The notes under the pieces are model-generated. The model had not been told where the DNA came from, made no database searches, and saw nothing but the letters and a program-made list of their open reading frames with translations. 64,000 nucleotides of DNA, from assembly GCF_965263005.1 (NCBI RefSeq), contig NZ_OZ253579.1, positions 3,534,001 through 3,598,000 on the forward strand, written 5' to 3'. The translations under genes were made by a program, and so were the position numbers. Below are positions 7,624 through 17,395 of this stretch, in pieces. Position 1 is the first letter of the stretch; every line of letters begins with the position of its first letter. The stretch is from Rariloculus sp965263005 (lineage in GTDB: Bacteria > Pseudomonadota > Gammaproteobacteria > Steroidobacterales > Rariloculaceae).

Positions 7624-9182
7624 TCGCTGCTGCCCGCTCGCGGGCCGGCCGCGGTGATTCGGCCGCCTTCGATAACGAGTTCGTGTGTAAAGCGCGTACG
7701 TATATCGGCGCGGTGGGATGCGCAGATGAGCTGTGTTCCGTCGGCAACGAGCCCGCGAAGCTCCGCGCGAACGATGTCGTGGCTCAGATCGTCGAGTCCC
7801 TCGAACGGCTCGTCGAGCAGCACAATACGAGGCGCGTTGACCAGCATCCGCGCGAGCAGCACTCTTCTGAGCTGACCGTACGACAGGCTCGAAAGCGGTC
7901 GCGCCGCGTGCTCGCGAAGCGCGAACCCGTCGAGCAGCCGAGCGGTGCGCTGCGCTTCAGCGGCCGTGAGCCGCCGCGTCAGTCCTATGCTCGATGCGAA
8001 TCCCGACGCGACGCAATCATGCACGGTCGACGGGTACCGGTACGCCGCCTGGAGTTCCGCCGATACGTAACCGATCTGCCGGCGCACATCCCATACGCTG
8101 CGCGGGTCGCCGAGCCGGGGCCAGCGGACGCTGCCGCCGAGCGAAGGACGCAACTGACCGTGAATGAGCTTGAGAAAACTGCTCTTGCCCGCGCCGTTAG
8201 CCCCGCGGACCAGCCAGTGCTCGCCGTCCTCAAGCCGCCAGCAGATATCGTGCAACACCCGTCTTTGCCCGAGCCAGACGTCCGCGTGATCGACCTCGAT
8301 CAACGGTTCGCCTTGCCTGCGGGAACGATCTTCGCCGCCGCCAGCGGCAAGCGTCAGCCCGTCCGCCCGGCCACTCGACCCGGAGCGCTCGCGGCGGCTC
8401 GACCCGGGGCGCTCTTTGCGGCTCGGCGCTGCGTCCGCCCGGCTTCGCGGCCCACGTCCCGCCGGCGCGGCTGCACGATACCGGAGGCTGTTCACGACCC
8501 GTCCGTCCTCGAGGCGAAGTACGCCGGTCGTAATCAAAGGCAAATCATCCACCGTATGGCCCGAGGAGACCACGGTGGTGTCCTCGCCGACCCGGCCGAT
8601 GAGCTCGTCAAGGACGGCGCGGGAATGCCGGTCGAGGCCGCCCGCGGGCTCGTCGAGCAAGAGAATCGATGGCCTGAACGCCATGCTTCTGGCGATCAGC
8701 ACGCGCCGCTGCTCGCCCCGCGACAGCTCGAGGAACGGCCGCTCGCCGAGCGCAATGAGCCCGAAGTCGCGCATCATGGCTCGCGCGCGGACCCGCTCCG
8801 CAGGCTCCGCCCGCTTGCGCGGCACATCCTGTCGAAACACGCCTGACAGGACGACATCGAGCGCTGAAAAGTTCCAGCCCCATTTCGCATAACGATCCTG
8901 GAGCTCCGGGCCGACGAGCGCAATCCGGCGGCGTGCCTCGACCGCGTCGCGCTGCAAGCGGCCGTCGAATCCGTAGCGGCGCCTCCCCGCACCCGGCGCG
9001 GGCCAGAGCGTCCCAGCGATGAGGCCCAAAAAGCTCGATTTGCCGCTGCCGTTCGGTCCGACGATGCCCCAGTGCGCGCCTTCGACGAGCTGCCAGCTCA
9101 GCCCGTGCAGCACCGTCGTTCCGGCAATCTTCACATCGACATTGTCGAGCGACAGCAGAGGTGTTCGAGTGTTCAACGCCAA
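7614..9182 (-). CDS. Tandem ABC ATPase, ModF-like
   Basis: One polypeptide carries two ABC nucleotide-binding domains. The first has Walker A GPNGSGKSS, signature LSRGEQRRVLIARSM and Walker B ILLLDEPAGGLD. The second has Walker A GANGAGKSS, signature LSYGQLRRVLLARML and Walker B IVLLDEPFEGLDD. A Ser/Arg/Gly-rich linker joins them. No membrane segments or permease gene are present, as in ModF/PhrA-type proteins whose job is unclear; a non-transport role is possible. The start is uncertain: the frame is open to a GTG at 9251, but the TTG at 9182 places the first domain at the usual distance. Confidence 0.8.
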   Translation of the reverse strand: MALNTRTPLLSLDNVDVKIAGTTVLHGLSWQLVEGAHWGIVGPNGSGKSSFLGLIAGTLWPAPGAGRRRYGFDGRLQRDAVEARRRIALVGPELQDRYAKWGWNFSALDVVLSGVFRQDVPRKRAEPAERVRARAMMRDFGLIALGERPFLELSRGEQRRVLIARSMAFRPSILLLDEPAGGLDRHSRAVLDELIGRVGEDTTVVSSGHTVDDLPLITTGVLRLEDGRVVNSLRYRAAAPAGRGPRSRADAAPSRKERPGSSRRERSGSSGRADGLTLAAGGGEDRSRRQGEPLIEVDHADVWLGQRRVLHDICWRLEDGEHWLVRGANGAGKSSFLKLIHGQLRPSLGGSVRWPRLGDPRSVWDVRRQIGYVSAELQAAYRYPSTVHDCVASGFASSIGLTRRLTAAEAQRTARLLDGFALREHAARPLSSLSYGQLRRVLLARMLVNAPRIVLLDEPFEGLDDLSHDIVRAELRGLVADGTQLICASHRADIRTRFTHELVIEGGRITAAGPRAGSSDQL

Positions 9183-9251
9183 AACCCGGTCGCCAGCGCA
9201 ACAGGGCGTGTACCTTAGCACCAAGCTATTCGCTGTCCCATGCCGCCGCAC

Positions 9252-9662
9252 GCTACCCCGTGCCGCCCGATGCCACGCGATGCGGGCCTGTGCCGTCGGC
9301 GGAGTGGGAATAACAGCGACCGGATTCTACTCGTGCAGGACCAGGTACAGCGCGGCTACGCGTAAGCGTTCGGCCGGGCCGTGCTGGAGCAGAGCATTTG
9401 GTTGCGGCATGACGGACCGGACGGGTTGACGTTCGAAGCGCCCGCACGGCTGGACCGAACGCTTACCGCAAGTTCAGCGCCGTTCGGATAAACTCAGGGA
9501 CGAAACCAAGCGTGAGTAGGCTGCAGTTGCGTTCAATGCGCTTGCGGTTTGCTTGCCTGAAACACGACGCGGTAAGTCGATCAGTTGGGTTAATTTGTCT
9601 AAACTATTTTAAAACAATAGCTTACATCTTAGTTCCGACTTTAGGACGCTGAGTAGTTCGAT
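9252..9662. other. Intergenic region with inverted repeat and AT-rich tail
   Basis: About 410 bases with no convincing gene. It contains the 103-base inverted-repeat unit at 9363-9465 and, from about 9585, an AT-rich stretch unlike the surrounding DNA that leads into the threonine dehydratase-like gene. The AT-rich part shares words with the region at 40444-40522. Confidence 0.6.
9363..9465. repeat. Inverted-repeat unit with 22-base arms
   Basis: The left arm (9363-9384) starts TAAGCGTTCGG and the right arm (9444-9465) ends CCGAACGCTTA; 19 of 22 positions pair. The 59-base interior shows no gene. It could be a small non-autonomous element or a cruciform site. No second copy was noticed in the window. 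Confidence 0.5.
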
Positions 9663-9675
9663 ATGCGGGCCAGCA
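9644..9675 (+). repeat. Shared 32-base word, copy 1 (upstream of dehydratase)
   Basis: The run beginning GGACGCTGAG and ending GATATGCGGGCCAGCA matches 40492-40522 at about 28 of 32 positions. Both copies follow a GGTTAATTTNNCTAAA word 35-55 bases upstream. Here the ATG inside the word is the start codon of the dehydratase gene. Confidence 0.6.
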
Positions 9676-10643
9676 TCGTTCCGAACGTCGGCGATGTCAT
9701 GGAGGCGAGGATGCGCCTCAAGGATTGGCTCGTCGCTACACCCACGATCGAGTCGCCCGTGCTCAACGAGCTTGCCGGGACGCGCGTGCTCGTCAAGGCC
9801 GAATGCCTGCAGCACGGCGGAAGCTTCAAGATTCGCGGCGCGTTGAATCGCCTGCTGCTACTGAGTCACGGTCAGCGCAGCGCTGGCGTGGTCGCCTACT
9901 CGTCGGGCAATCACGGTCACGCCGTCGCGCTCGCCGCTCAGTGGCTGGCCGCGCCTGCGACGATCGTCATGCCCCGCGACGCACCCGAGGTCAAGCTACG
10001 CAACGTTCGCCGGCTGGGAGCTGAAGTCATCCTGTTCGATCGTTTCACCGAGGATCGCGAGCAAATTGCCTCCGCCATCGCGAACGAGCGCGGCGCCGCC
10101 CTGGTCCCGCCATTCGACCATCCCGACGTCGTCGCCGGTCAAGGCACGTTGGGTTTCGAGCTCGCAGCCGCCGCGCAAGCCCGCAATCTCCAGTTGTCGG
10201 CCGTGCTGATTCCGTGCGGCGGCGGCGGCCTCATCGCGGGATCTGCACTGGCGCTCAAAGCGGTCTTCCCGGACTGCGAAATCCATGCAGTGGAACCTGA
10301 AGGTTACGACGACACGGCGCGTTCGCTCGCTGCCGGGAGCCGGCAGATACTCGACTCGCAGCCCGCGACGCTGTGCGATGGCTTGATGGCCATGACACCC
10401 GGAGCGATCAGCTTTGCGATCAACAAGGAACTGCTGGCCGGCGCGCTTAACGTCAGCGACGACGAGGTCCTCCGCGCGGTCGCGCTTGCCGCCTGCGATC
10501 TCAAGCTCGTCGTGGAACCGTCGGGCGCGGTGGCGCTGGCGGCGGCGCTGCGGCGCTCGCACAGCGAGCATCCGTGCGTCGGCGTCGTGCTTTCGGGCGG
10601 CAACGCCGACGCGGCCGTACTCGTCCGGGCGTTAACCGAGTAG
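9663..10643 (+). CDS. PLP-dependent threonine dehydratase / serine racemase family enzyme
   Basis: This 326-residue fold-type II PLP enzyme has the Schiff-base lysine in HGGSFKIRGA (K56), the substrate loop SSGNHGHAVA, a phosphate-binding PCGGGGLIAG and a C-terminal VVLSGGNADA. It lacks the ACT regulatory domain of IlvA, so it resembles catabolic threonine ammonia-lyase (TdcB-like), serine racemase or hydroxyaspartate ammonia-lyase; the sequence alone does not decide. The ATG at 9663 is favoured because the N-terminus VGDVMEARMRLKDWLVATP lines up with known family openings. That places the start inside the 32-base shared word. Confidence 0.85.
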   Translation: MRASIVPNVGDVMEARMRLKDWLVATPTIESPVLNELAGTRVLVKAECLQHGGSFKIRGALNRLLLLSHGQRSAGVVAYSSGNHGHAVALAAQWLAAPATIVMPRDAPEVKLRNVRRLGAEVILFDRFTEDREQIASAIANERGAALVPPFDHPDVVAGQGTLGFELAAAAQARNLQLSAVLIPCGGGGLIAGSALALKAVFPDCEIHAVEPEGYDDTARSLAAGSRQILDSQPATLCDGLMAMTPGAISFAINKELLAGALNVSDDEVLRAVALAACDLKLVVEPSGAVALAAALRRSHSEHPCVGVVLSGGNADAAVLVRALTE

Positions 10644-10746
10644 CAGGATATCCGCCCGGTCCCGTGATAATGTGCCGCCGGTGAAATAATCGCCCATAAT
10701 ACCGCTACGCCGTGTCCCGCGAGCGGTACTGAGAGTATGCGTCCGT

Positions 10747-13700
10747 ATGCAGTTGCGCCAGATTGATCGTTTAGACGAGTGCTATCGGCTCGAGTCGGGC
10801 ACATTATTTCTCACTGGGCTGCAGGCGTTGGTCAGGGTGCTGCTGACGCAGCGCTACCGGGACGAACGTGAGAACCTCAATACGGCGGGCTTCGTCTCCG
10901 GCTATCGCGGCTCGCCGCTCGGCGGACTCGACCGGGAGTTGTGGCGCGCCGGTCCGTTTCTCGACGCGTCGCACGTCAAATTCGAGCCCGGGCTCAACGA
11001 GGATCTCGCCGCAACGTCCATCTGGGGCACCCAGCAGGCGAACCTGTTCGCCGGCGCCCGATACGACGGCGTGTATTCGCTGTGGTACGGCAAGGGTCCC
11101 GGTGTGGACCGCTCGGGAGACGCGTTCAAGCACGGCAATTCGGCCGGAACCTCGGCGCACGGCGGAGTGCTCGTCGCCGCGGGTGACGACCATACCTGCA
11201 AGTCGTCTTCGCTGCCGCAGCAAAGCGAGTACAGCTTCATCGATGCGATGATGCCGGTCCTGAACCCGGCCGATGTGCAGGAATTGCTCGACTACGGTCT
11301 GTACGGCTTTGCGCTGTCGCGCTTCAGCGGCTGTTGGGTCGCGCTCAAGGTGATTCAGGAGACTGCTGACGCGACTCAAACGGTGTCGAGCGACCCCGAC
11401 GCGCTCAGGATCGTCACGCCCGCTTTCGAGATGCCGCCCGGCGGGCTCAATATTCGCTGGCCCGATCCTCCCAACGATCAGGAGTACCGGCTGCAGCGCC
11501 ATAAGCTCAACGCGGCGCTCGCGTTCGCGCGAGCCAACGCGCTCAATTACGTGGCGATAGAATCGAGCGCGCCCAGGCTCGGCATCGTGACAACGGGCAA
11601 GGCGCATCTCGACGTGCTGCAGGCGCTCGAGGATCTCGGCATCAGCCGCCGCCTGGCTGCCGAAATCGGCATCACGATCTTCAAGGTCGGCATGAGCTGG
11701 CCGCTCGAGCCGCAAGGTATTCGGGAATTCGCCGAGGGGCTTGACGAGATAATCGTCGTGGAGGAGAAACGCGGCGTCATCGAAAGTCAGCTCAAGGAGC
11801 AGCTCTACAATTGGCAGGCGAAGCTCCGGCCGCTGATCATCGGCAAACACGACGAGCACGGCGAATGGATTTTGCCGTCGACCGGCGAGCTTACGCCTGC
11901 CCGGATTGCACGCGTGCTCGCGCGCCGGATGCAGCAGTTCCATTCGAGCGCCGATGTCGACCGGCGCGTGCGCTTCCTCGAGGAGCAGGAGCGTCATCTG
12001 GCACTCATCGACGCGGACGATGTCAGGCGGATGCCGCATTTCTGCTCAGGCTGTCCGCACAACTCTTCGACGCGCGTCCCCGAAGGCAGCCGCGCCGTAG
12101 GCGGAATCGGTTGCCATTTCATGGCCGCGTGGATGGATCGCGACAACGTCACGTACACGCAGATGGGCGGCGAAGGCGCGACCTGGATCGGCCAGGCGCC
12201 GTTCACCGAGACGAAGCACGTCTTCCAGAATCTGGGCGACGGGACCTACGCGCATTCAGGCATCCTCGCGATCCGCGCCGCGGTCGCCGCCGGCGTCAAC
12301 ATCACTTACAAGATCCTCTTCAACGATGCCGTCGCGATGACGGGGGGGCAGCCCGTCGAGGGCAATCTCACGGTCGCGCGCGTTGCGCAGCAGTTGGCCG
12401 CCGAAGGAGTCGAGCCGATCGTCGTCGTGAGCGACCAGCCCGACAGCCACGGCCGTCACTCGGGTCTGCCGGCGGGCGTCGCCGTGCATCACCGCCGCAA
12501 GCTCGACAGCCTGCAGCGGGATTTGCGCGAGCGCACGGGTGTATCGGCGCTGATTTACGACCAGACCTGCGCGGCGGAGCTGCGCCGCAAGCGCAAGAAG
12601 AATATCGTGGCCGCACCGAGCCGGCGCGTCGTAATCAACGAAGCGGTCTGTGAAGGCTGCGGCGACTGCAACAAGGTTTCCAATTGCCTCTCCGTCACGG
12701 CGCTCGAGACCGAATTCGGCCGCAAGCGCGCGATCAATCAATCCTCGTGCAACTACGATTTCAGTTGCCTGGAAGGATTCTGCCCGAGCTTTGTCACGCT
12801 CGAGGGAGCCGCGCACGACCCCGTCAAGCCGCTCGCCTCCGAAACCGTGCCGAACCTTCCGGAGCCTGCAACGGCGGAGTTGGGCACCGCCTACAATATC
12901 CTGATCGCCGGTATCGGCGGCACGGGCGTCGTGACGGCCAGCGGCCTGATCGGGCTCGCTGCCCATCTTGAAGGCAAGGTCGTACTTCAACTCGATCAGA
13001 CGGGGCTTGCCCAGAAGTTTGGCGGGGTGCTGTCGCACGTGCGGATCGCACCGGACCGCGAGCGCGTGCACGGCATGCGAATTCCGGCAGGTCAGGTGGA
13101 TCTGCTGCTCGGCTCGGATTTGATCGTCGCCGCCGAGCACGAGTCACTGTCGATGCTATCGCCGGAGCGCTCCACCGTCATCGTCAATACGCACGAGGAG
13201 ATGCCGCCGCGCTTCGTTCTCGAGCGCGACTTCGCGTTTCCCGGTCAGCGCTTGCTCGCCGAGCTCAGAAGCCACAGCCGGCCTGAGCGGCTCTCGACCC
13301 TGGACGCGACGCGACTGGCCTCGGCGCTGTTCGGAGACAGCATCGGGGCAAACGTATTCATGCTCGGCTTCGCATTCCAGCACGGCCTGTTGCCTCTTTC
13401 GAGCAAAGCCTTGTACCGCGCGCTCGAGCTCTACGGGGTCAACGTCAAACAGAACAAGCAGGCGTTCGACTGGGGCCGGTTCACGGCCGAGAGCCCCGAC
13501 GAGGTTGAGGCGATGGCCGGCGGCATCGATGGGCGCACGCAGCTATCGAGCACATTGGCTGAGGTCATTGGCCGCCGTGAAGAGTTTCTCGAAGCGTACC
13601 AGGACCGCGCGTACGCGGAGCGCTACTCGAACTGGGTGCGCCGCATCGGAACGCTCGAGCAGAGCATCCGGCCCGGCAGCACGGCGCTGGCCGACGCCGT

Positions 13701-14229
13701 CGCCCGCAATTACTTCAAGCTGCTCGCCTACAAGGACGAGTACGAGGTCGCGAGGCTCTATACCCGGACGGATTTTCTCGCCAACATGCGAAAGGAGTTC
13801 GGAAGCTCGTTCAAGTTCAAGTTCCATTTCTCACCGCCGCTCATCGCCGGCCGCGACCCGGATACCGGGCGGCCGAGGAAGTACCGGTTCGGCGGCTGGA
13901 TTCTGCCGCTGCTCAAGGTACTGGCAGGACTCAAGGGCTTGCGGGGGACGAAGCTCGACATTTTCGGCTACAGCGGTGAGCGGCGTCTCGAGCGTCGCCT
14001 CATTGCCGATTACGAAGCGCTGCTGGAGAAATTTGTCGCTGAGCTCGACGAGCCCCGGCTCGATCTGGCGACGGAACTCGCGGCATTGCCGCACACCGTC
14101 CGGGGCTTTGGCCCGATCAAGGCCGCAGCCGTCGAGAGATTCGAAACCGAGCATGCTGTCAGGCTGTCTCAGTGGGACGAGCAACCCGGCGAGGACGACC
14201 AGAGCCCTGCGCGGGCAAGCGCCGCCTGA
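10747..14229 (+). CDS. Indolepyruvate ferredoxin oxidoreductase, fused alpha-beta type
   Basis: This 1160-residue cytoplasmic enzyme joins the IorA-like and IorB-like parts. The N-terminal pyrimidine-binding half begins GFVSGYRGSPLGGLD. A thiamine diphosphate region follows around GGEGATWIGQAPF and GDGTYAHSGILA. A ferredoxin-like cluster segment has VCEGCGDCNKVSNC near residue 635-650. The gamma-type domain reads GIGGTGVVTASGLIG, then a long C-terminal region ends in Ala-rich sequence. Such enzymes oxidise aryl- or branched-chain 2-oxo acids to acyl-CoA. Length and order match the single-chain proteobacterial form. It is a lone gene with about 100 bases upstream. Confidence 0.9.
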   Translation: MQLRQIDRLDECYRLESGTLFLTGLQALVRVLLTQRYRDERENLNTAGFVSGYRGSPLGGLDRELWRAGPFLDASHVKFEPGLNEDLAATSIWGTQQANLFAGARYDGVYSLWYGKGPGVDRSGDAFKHGNSAGTSAHGGVLVAAGDDHTCKSSSLPQQSEYSFIDAMMPVLNPADVQELLDYGLYGFALSRFSGCWVALKVIQETADATQTVSSDPDALRIVTPAFEMPPGGLNIRWPDPPNDQEYRLQRHKLNAALAFARANALNYVAIESSAPRLGIVTTGKAHLDVLQALEDLGISRRLAAEIGITIFKVGMSWPLEPQGIREFAEGLDEIIVVEEKRGVIESQLKEQLYNWQAKLRPLIIGKHDEHGEWILPSTGELTPARIARVLARRMQQFHSSADVDRRVRFLEEQERHLALIDADDVRRMPHFCSGCPHNSSTRVPEGSRAVGGIGCHFMAAWMDRDNVTYTQMGGEGATWIGQAPFTETKHVFQNLGDGTYAHSGILAIRAAVAAGVNITYKILFNDAVAMTGGQPVEGNLTVARVAQQLAAEGVEPIVVVSDQPDSHGRHSGLPAGVAVHHRRKLDSLQRDLRERTGVSALIYDQTCAAELRRKRKKNIVAAPSRRVVINEAVCEGCGDCNKVSNCLSVTALETEFGRKRAINQSSCNYDFSCLEGFCPSFVTLEGAAHDPVKPLASETVPNLPEPATAELGTAYNILIAGIGGTGVVTASGLIGLAAHLEGKVVLQLDQTGLAQKFGGVLSHVRIAPDRERVHGMRIPAGQVDLLLGSDLIVAAEHESLSMLSPERSTVIVNTHEEMPPRFVLERDFAFPGQRLLAELRSHSRPERLSTLDATRLASALFGDSIGANVFMLGFAFQHGLLPLSSKALYRALELYGVNVKQNKQAFDWGRFTAESPDEVEAMAGGIDGRTQLSSTLAEVIGRREEFLEAYQDRAYAERYSNWVRRIGTLEQSIRPGSTALADAVARNYFKLLAYKDEYEVARLYTRTDFLANMRKEFGSSFKFKFHFSPPLIAGRDPDTGRPRKYRFGGWILPLLKVLAGLKGLRGTKLDIFGYSGERRLERRLIADYEALLEKFVAELDEPRLDLATELAALPHTVRGFGPIKAAAVERFETEHAVRLSQWDEQPGEDDQSPARASAA

Positions 14230-14317
14230 GCGCCGTTGACGCCGCTATCGCTTGCGGCCTTGCTCCCGGACCGGCAACTTGACCGCGGCGGCGACAGGCA
14301 TCCGCAAGTCGGCGCCG

Positions 14318-14659
14318 CTACCGTTTGCGGCGTTGCTCCTCAGCCGTGGCGCAGCGTATGCAGCGGTCGGCGAAGGGATAAGCGTGCAACCGTGCCATCG
14401 GTATCTGCTCGAAGCAATCAACGCACGTGCCGTACGTTCCGTGCTTGATTTGATCGAGCGCCTTGGCGATCCTGCTAAGTTCGATCCGGGCTTCGTTGCC
14501 GAGCGCATCGACAACTTCGACGTTCTCCAACTCCTGAGCCTGCTCCTGGGAGTCAGCACTGCGTCCGGCCGTGAGGTTTTTCTTGATGCGGTCGAGGCGA
14601 ACCGTCAACTCTTCGCGCTTGGCGACCAATGCATGCTCGATGTCGCCATACTGATCCAT
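14318..14659 (-). CDS. TraR/DksA-type C4 zinc finger protein
   Basis: This 113-residue protein has an N-terminal coiled coil (about 5-70) and a C4 zinc finger C79-x2-C82...C100-x2-C103 (GTCVDCFEQIP, DRCIRC). In the family the coiled coil enters the RNA polymerase secondary channel and modulates initiation with ppGpp. The tip reads SADSQEQAQELENVEVVDA; the DxxDxA tip of true DksA is not clearly kept, so this is more likely a YbiI/DksA2-like paralogue. It is a single gene reading toward the oxidoreductase end. Confidence 0.85.
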   Translation of the reverse strand: MDQYGDIEHALVAKREELTVRLDRIKKNLTAGRSADSQEQAQELENVEVVDALGNEARIELSRIAKALDQIKHGTYGTCVDCFEQIPMARLHAYPFADRCIRCATAEEQRRKR

Positions 14660-14767
14660 CGAAGTCCAGCCTCCCTTTGTGTCGTCTCGTGCAACTGGCG
14701 AAGCGTTCGCGGCCTGGCGCCTGTCGCGCGTGAACCCGGTACAACGCTATGCAGGCGCCGAATTGCC

Positions 14768-14773
14768 TATACT
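14768..14773 (+). promoter_or_regulatory. Possible -10 box for the glycosyltransferase gene
   Basis: TATACT lies 76 bases before the start at 14849. No good -35 is visible. Confidence 0.3.
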
Positions 14774-14848
14774 AGTGCTTTGGCCGCTGGGCCATGTGTC
14801 GAGCATAGCGCCTCTTGCCGGGTTACCCAACCATAACGAACCAGAACC

Positions 14849-15940
14849 ATGGCTGACCTTCGGGTACTCGTCGTCACAGAGGAAGGAGATCATCCCGAGA
14901 CCGGCAATCTGATCAAGCTGCATCAAGCTGGCGTCAAGATCAAAGTCCTCGGTTGGGAGGACTCCCCCTACGTTAGCTGGCTCGCCGATGCCGGAGTCCC
15001 CTTCGAGCCGCTCAGGCTTGCAGGAAAGCGCGATCGGGAAGGTGCGCGGCTCATTGCCAGGCATCTCGACGAGTACCGCCCGCAGATCCTTCATCTGCTG
15101 CGCAAGCGGACCATTTTCAATGGATTGGCCGCCGCGAAAGGAAGGCCGGTCAAAATCGTCCTGTACCGCGGCATCGTCGGTAACGTGAGCTTCCTCAACC
15201 CCATCGACTGGATCAGCTTTCTCAACCCCAGGGTGGACCGAATCGTCTGCGTCGCCGAGGCCGTCAGGCAGGAATTCCTGCATCTCGGCTTCGCGGGCCT
15301 CGGAATCCCTCCGGAAAAGCTCGTGACGATCCACAAGGGACACGATCTTGACTGGTACCGGGACCCGCCGGCCGACCTCGGCCAACTCGGGATTCCGTCA
15401 TCTTCGTTCGTCGTCATTTGCGTTGTGAACGTGCGGCCGAGAAAGGGTGTTCCGCTGTTCATCGACGCCTGCGCCTCGTTACCGGCCGATCTCGGCATGC
15501 GCTTTGTGCTGGTTGGCCGCGGCATGGATTCGCCGGAGCTGCTCAAGCGCGTGGCGCGCAGTCCGCATCCCGACCGCTTCCACGTGCTCGGATTCCGGAA
15601 CGATGCCGCTCGACTGATCGCCGCGAGCGACGTGAGCGTACTGGCAAGCCTGCGCCGCGAAGGTCTGCCGCGCTCGATCATCGAGTCGATGAGTTACCGA
15701 ACGACGCCCGTCGTCAGCGACGCGGGCGGCAGCCCCGAGCTGGTCGAGAACGAGCGCTCGGGCCTCGTTGTTCCGGCCGGCGATGCCGGTGCGCTCGCCG
15801 ACGCGATCATGCGCCTTGCGCGGGACCGCGATTGGTGCCGCGCACTCGGCGAGAATGCCCGGGAGAGAATCGCCAGGCACTTCAACGTCGATATGGCAGC
15901 CCGCAAGACTCTCGAGCTATATCGGGACCTTACGGCGTAG
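14849..15940 (+). CDS. Glycosyltransferase family 4-like (GT-B) protein
   Basis: This 363-residue protein has the two-domain GT-B layout. The N-terminal acceptor half holds LIKLHQAGVKIKVLGWED; the C-terminal donor half has VVNVRPRKGVPLFIDA, HVLGFRNDAARLIAASDVSV, then REGLPRSIIESM, which supplies the EX7E-type nucleotide-sugar site, and a final GGSPELVENERSGLVVPAGD. The sugar and acceptor are unknown. There are no membrane segments, so it probably acts on the inner face of the membrane on a lipid or polysaccharide. No other polysaccharide genes flank it. Confidence 0.85.
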   Translation: MADLRVLVVTEEGDHPETGNLIKLHQAGVKIKVLGWEDSPYVSWLADAGVPFEPLRLAGKRDREGARLIARHLDEYRPQILHLLRKRTIFNGLAAAKGRPVKIVLYRGIVGNVSFLNPIDWISFLNPRVDRIVCVAEAVRQEFLHLGFAGLGIPPEKLVTIHKGHDLDWYRDPPADLGQLGIPSSSFVVICVVNVRPRKGVPLFIDACASLPADLGMRFVLVGRGMDSPELLKRVARSPHPDRFHVLGFRNDAARLIAASDVSVLASLRREGLPRSIIESMSYRTTPVVSDAGGSPELVENERSGLVVPAGDAGALADAIMRLARDRDWCRALGENARERIARHFNVDMAARKTLELYRDLTA

Positions 15941-16072
15941 CGACGGCTTCGCTTCGCGCTGCAGACCGGCGCCCGGACGACCCTGGCCGGCGCCGTCATC
16001 CGGCGTCCTGGTGCAACATTGGGACTAACGCGGCGGCGGGATCTCGCGCGGCAACGCACTTGGGGCCGGCCG

Positions 16073-17341
16073 TCAGCTATCGGCCTTGACGGAAATATCG
16101 AACCGTTCGCAGTAGCTTCTGAAGCGCTCGATTTCGGTGTCGCGGTCCAGCCCATACTCGGCCAGCGAATAGCGGTGCGCGCCGTGCTTGTTCTTCGGGT
16201 TGGCGTCCAGATACGTGCCCATCGCCCGCTGCGCCTCGTCGCTCAACGTCCAACCGAGGAACTCGTAGACCCGCTCGACCGTCGCGAGCGGCGCCGCCAC
16301 GATGTCATCGTAGCTGATATCGAAAAAGCGCTCCACAGGGGTGCGGTTTCGAATGGAGAGGAACTTCTCCAGCGCCCCGGCCCAGCGCGCGGTCCAGTCA
16401 GCCGCAACCTGCCCGGGATCGACGCGGTCGCTGAACGCGCGCCGAAGCACCGACGCATGACTCGCCATCGACGCCATAACGCGCAGCGGATCGCGATGCA
16501 TCTGGATGATCCTCGCGTCGTCGTAGCGATCGAGCAGGGCGTCGAGCGCAAACAGGTGTCCGGGAGCCTTGAGCACCCATCGGCCCGCGGGCCCGCGCGC
16601 CTGCGCATGCTGGAGGAACCGGTGATGGTAGGCGTAAGCGAGCTGCTGGCTATCGTTCTCGAACCAGTCCTCATAGCTTGGCACGTTGTGCGTCGTGTGA
16701 AACTGGATACTCATGAACACCTGCGCGGTGATCGCGATGCATTCCTGCGGCAGGTCGGGCGCTATCGGATGTATTTTCCTGAACTGCGGCGCCAAGCGGT
16801 TGGCCCAGGCCAGCCGCGCCGCCGTTTGCCGGTGCGCCCGCGCGATTCCGTCGCTGTCGTTGGGAAAACCGGCCGGGTACATGACTTCCCAGGTCCGCGG
16901 CACGCGGTTCGCCGGGTCGGCGCTCAGCAAGCCGTGCAGCAGGGTCGTCCCCGTCCGCGGCAGACCGACGATGAACACCGGAGCCTCGATCGATTCGTTC
17001 TCGAGGCGCGGCGTGCGGGCGCGTTCGGCTTCCAGTTGAAGCAACGTCTCAAGCAGACTGATTATGAGCTCCCGTACCGTCACGCGTCCGAGCGTCGTCA
17101 GGCACGCTTCGGCGCGATACGACTCGAGCAGGCGGGTGAGCGGCTCACCAAGCGGCCAGTCGCCGAAGTCGTCAAGGCGAGCCCGCCGCCGTGCCGCGAG
17201 CTTGAGCGATTCAAGATCGAGCGCGGGGGCGTCGAATCCCACCCGGCTGAGCGCCTTACCGCCCGCGTTGAGCGCACCCACACCGGCCGCGAGGCCCAAC
17301 CGAGCGAAATTCATCGTCAAATCCAGGCGTTTTGCTACCAT
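16073..17341 (-). CDS. PAPS-dependent sulfotransferase family protein
   Basis: This protein of about 422 residues has the 5'-phosphosulfate loop FIVGLPRTGTTLLHGLL and, downstream, the 3'-phosphate region around RIIQMHRDPLRVMASMASH, the two hallmarks of the sulfotransferase superfamily. The acceptor is unknown. The ATG at 17341 is chosen; the frame runs back to a TTG at 17383 that crowds the divergent apt start. The fused ATP sulfurylase/APS kinase at 61.9 kb could supply PAPS. The best-kept parts match bacterial sulfotransferase family 3-type proteins, some of which act on lipids. Confidence 0.8.
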   Translation of the reverse strand: MVAKRLDLTMNFARLGLAAGVGALNAGGKALSRVGFDAPALDLESLKLAARRRARLDDFGDWPLGEPLTRLLESYRAEACLTTLGRVTVRELIISLLETLLQLEAERARTPRLENESIEAPVFIVGLPRTGTTLLHGLLSADPANRVPRTWEVMYPAGFPNDSDGIARAHRQTAARLAWANRLAPQFRKIHPIAPDLPQECIAITAQVFMSIQFHTTHNVPSYEDWFENDSQQLAYAYHHRFLQHAQARGPAGRWVLKAPGHLFALDALLDRYDDARIIQMHRDPLRVMASMASHASVLRRAFSDRVDPGQVAADWTARWAGALEKFLSIRNRTPVERFFDISYDDIVAAPLATVERVYEFLGWTLSDEAQRAMGTYLDANPKNKHGAHRYSLAEYGLDRDTEIERFRSYCERFDISVKADS

Positions 17342-17395
17342 GTCGCGGGCCGCATTGTCGCTTAGCCGCCCCCGTGCCAGCAATCGTGTGCCTCC

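Noticed and set aside
9019..9429. Plus-strand frame overlapping the 5' end of the ABC ATPase gene
   Set aside because: Its first half is antisense to Walker A coding sequence and the rest shows no similarity or ribosome site.
10804..12039. A 411-codon minus-strand frame inside the indolepyruvate oxidoreductase gene
   Set aside because: Low-complexity Arg/Glu/His-rich product; shadow of the true frame.
14247..14318. Possible terminator between the oxidoreductase and DksA-like genes
   Set aside because: GC-rich but no clean stem followed by a T-run on either strand.
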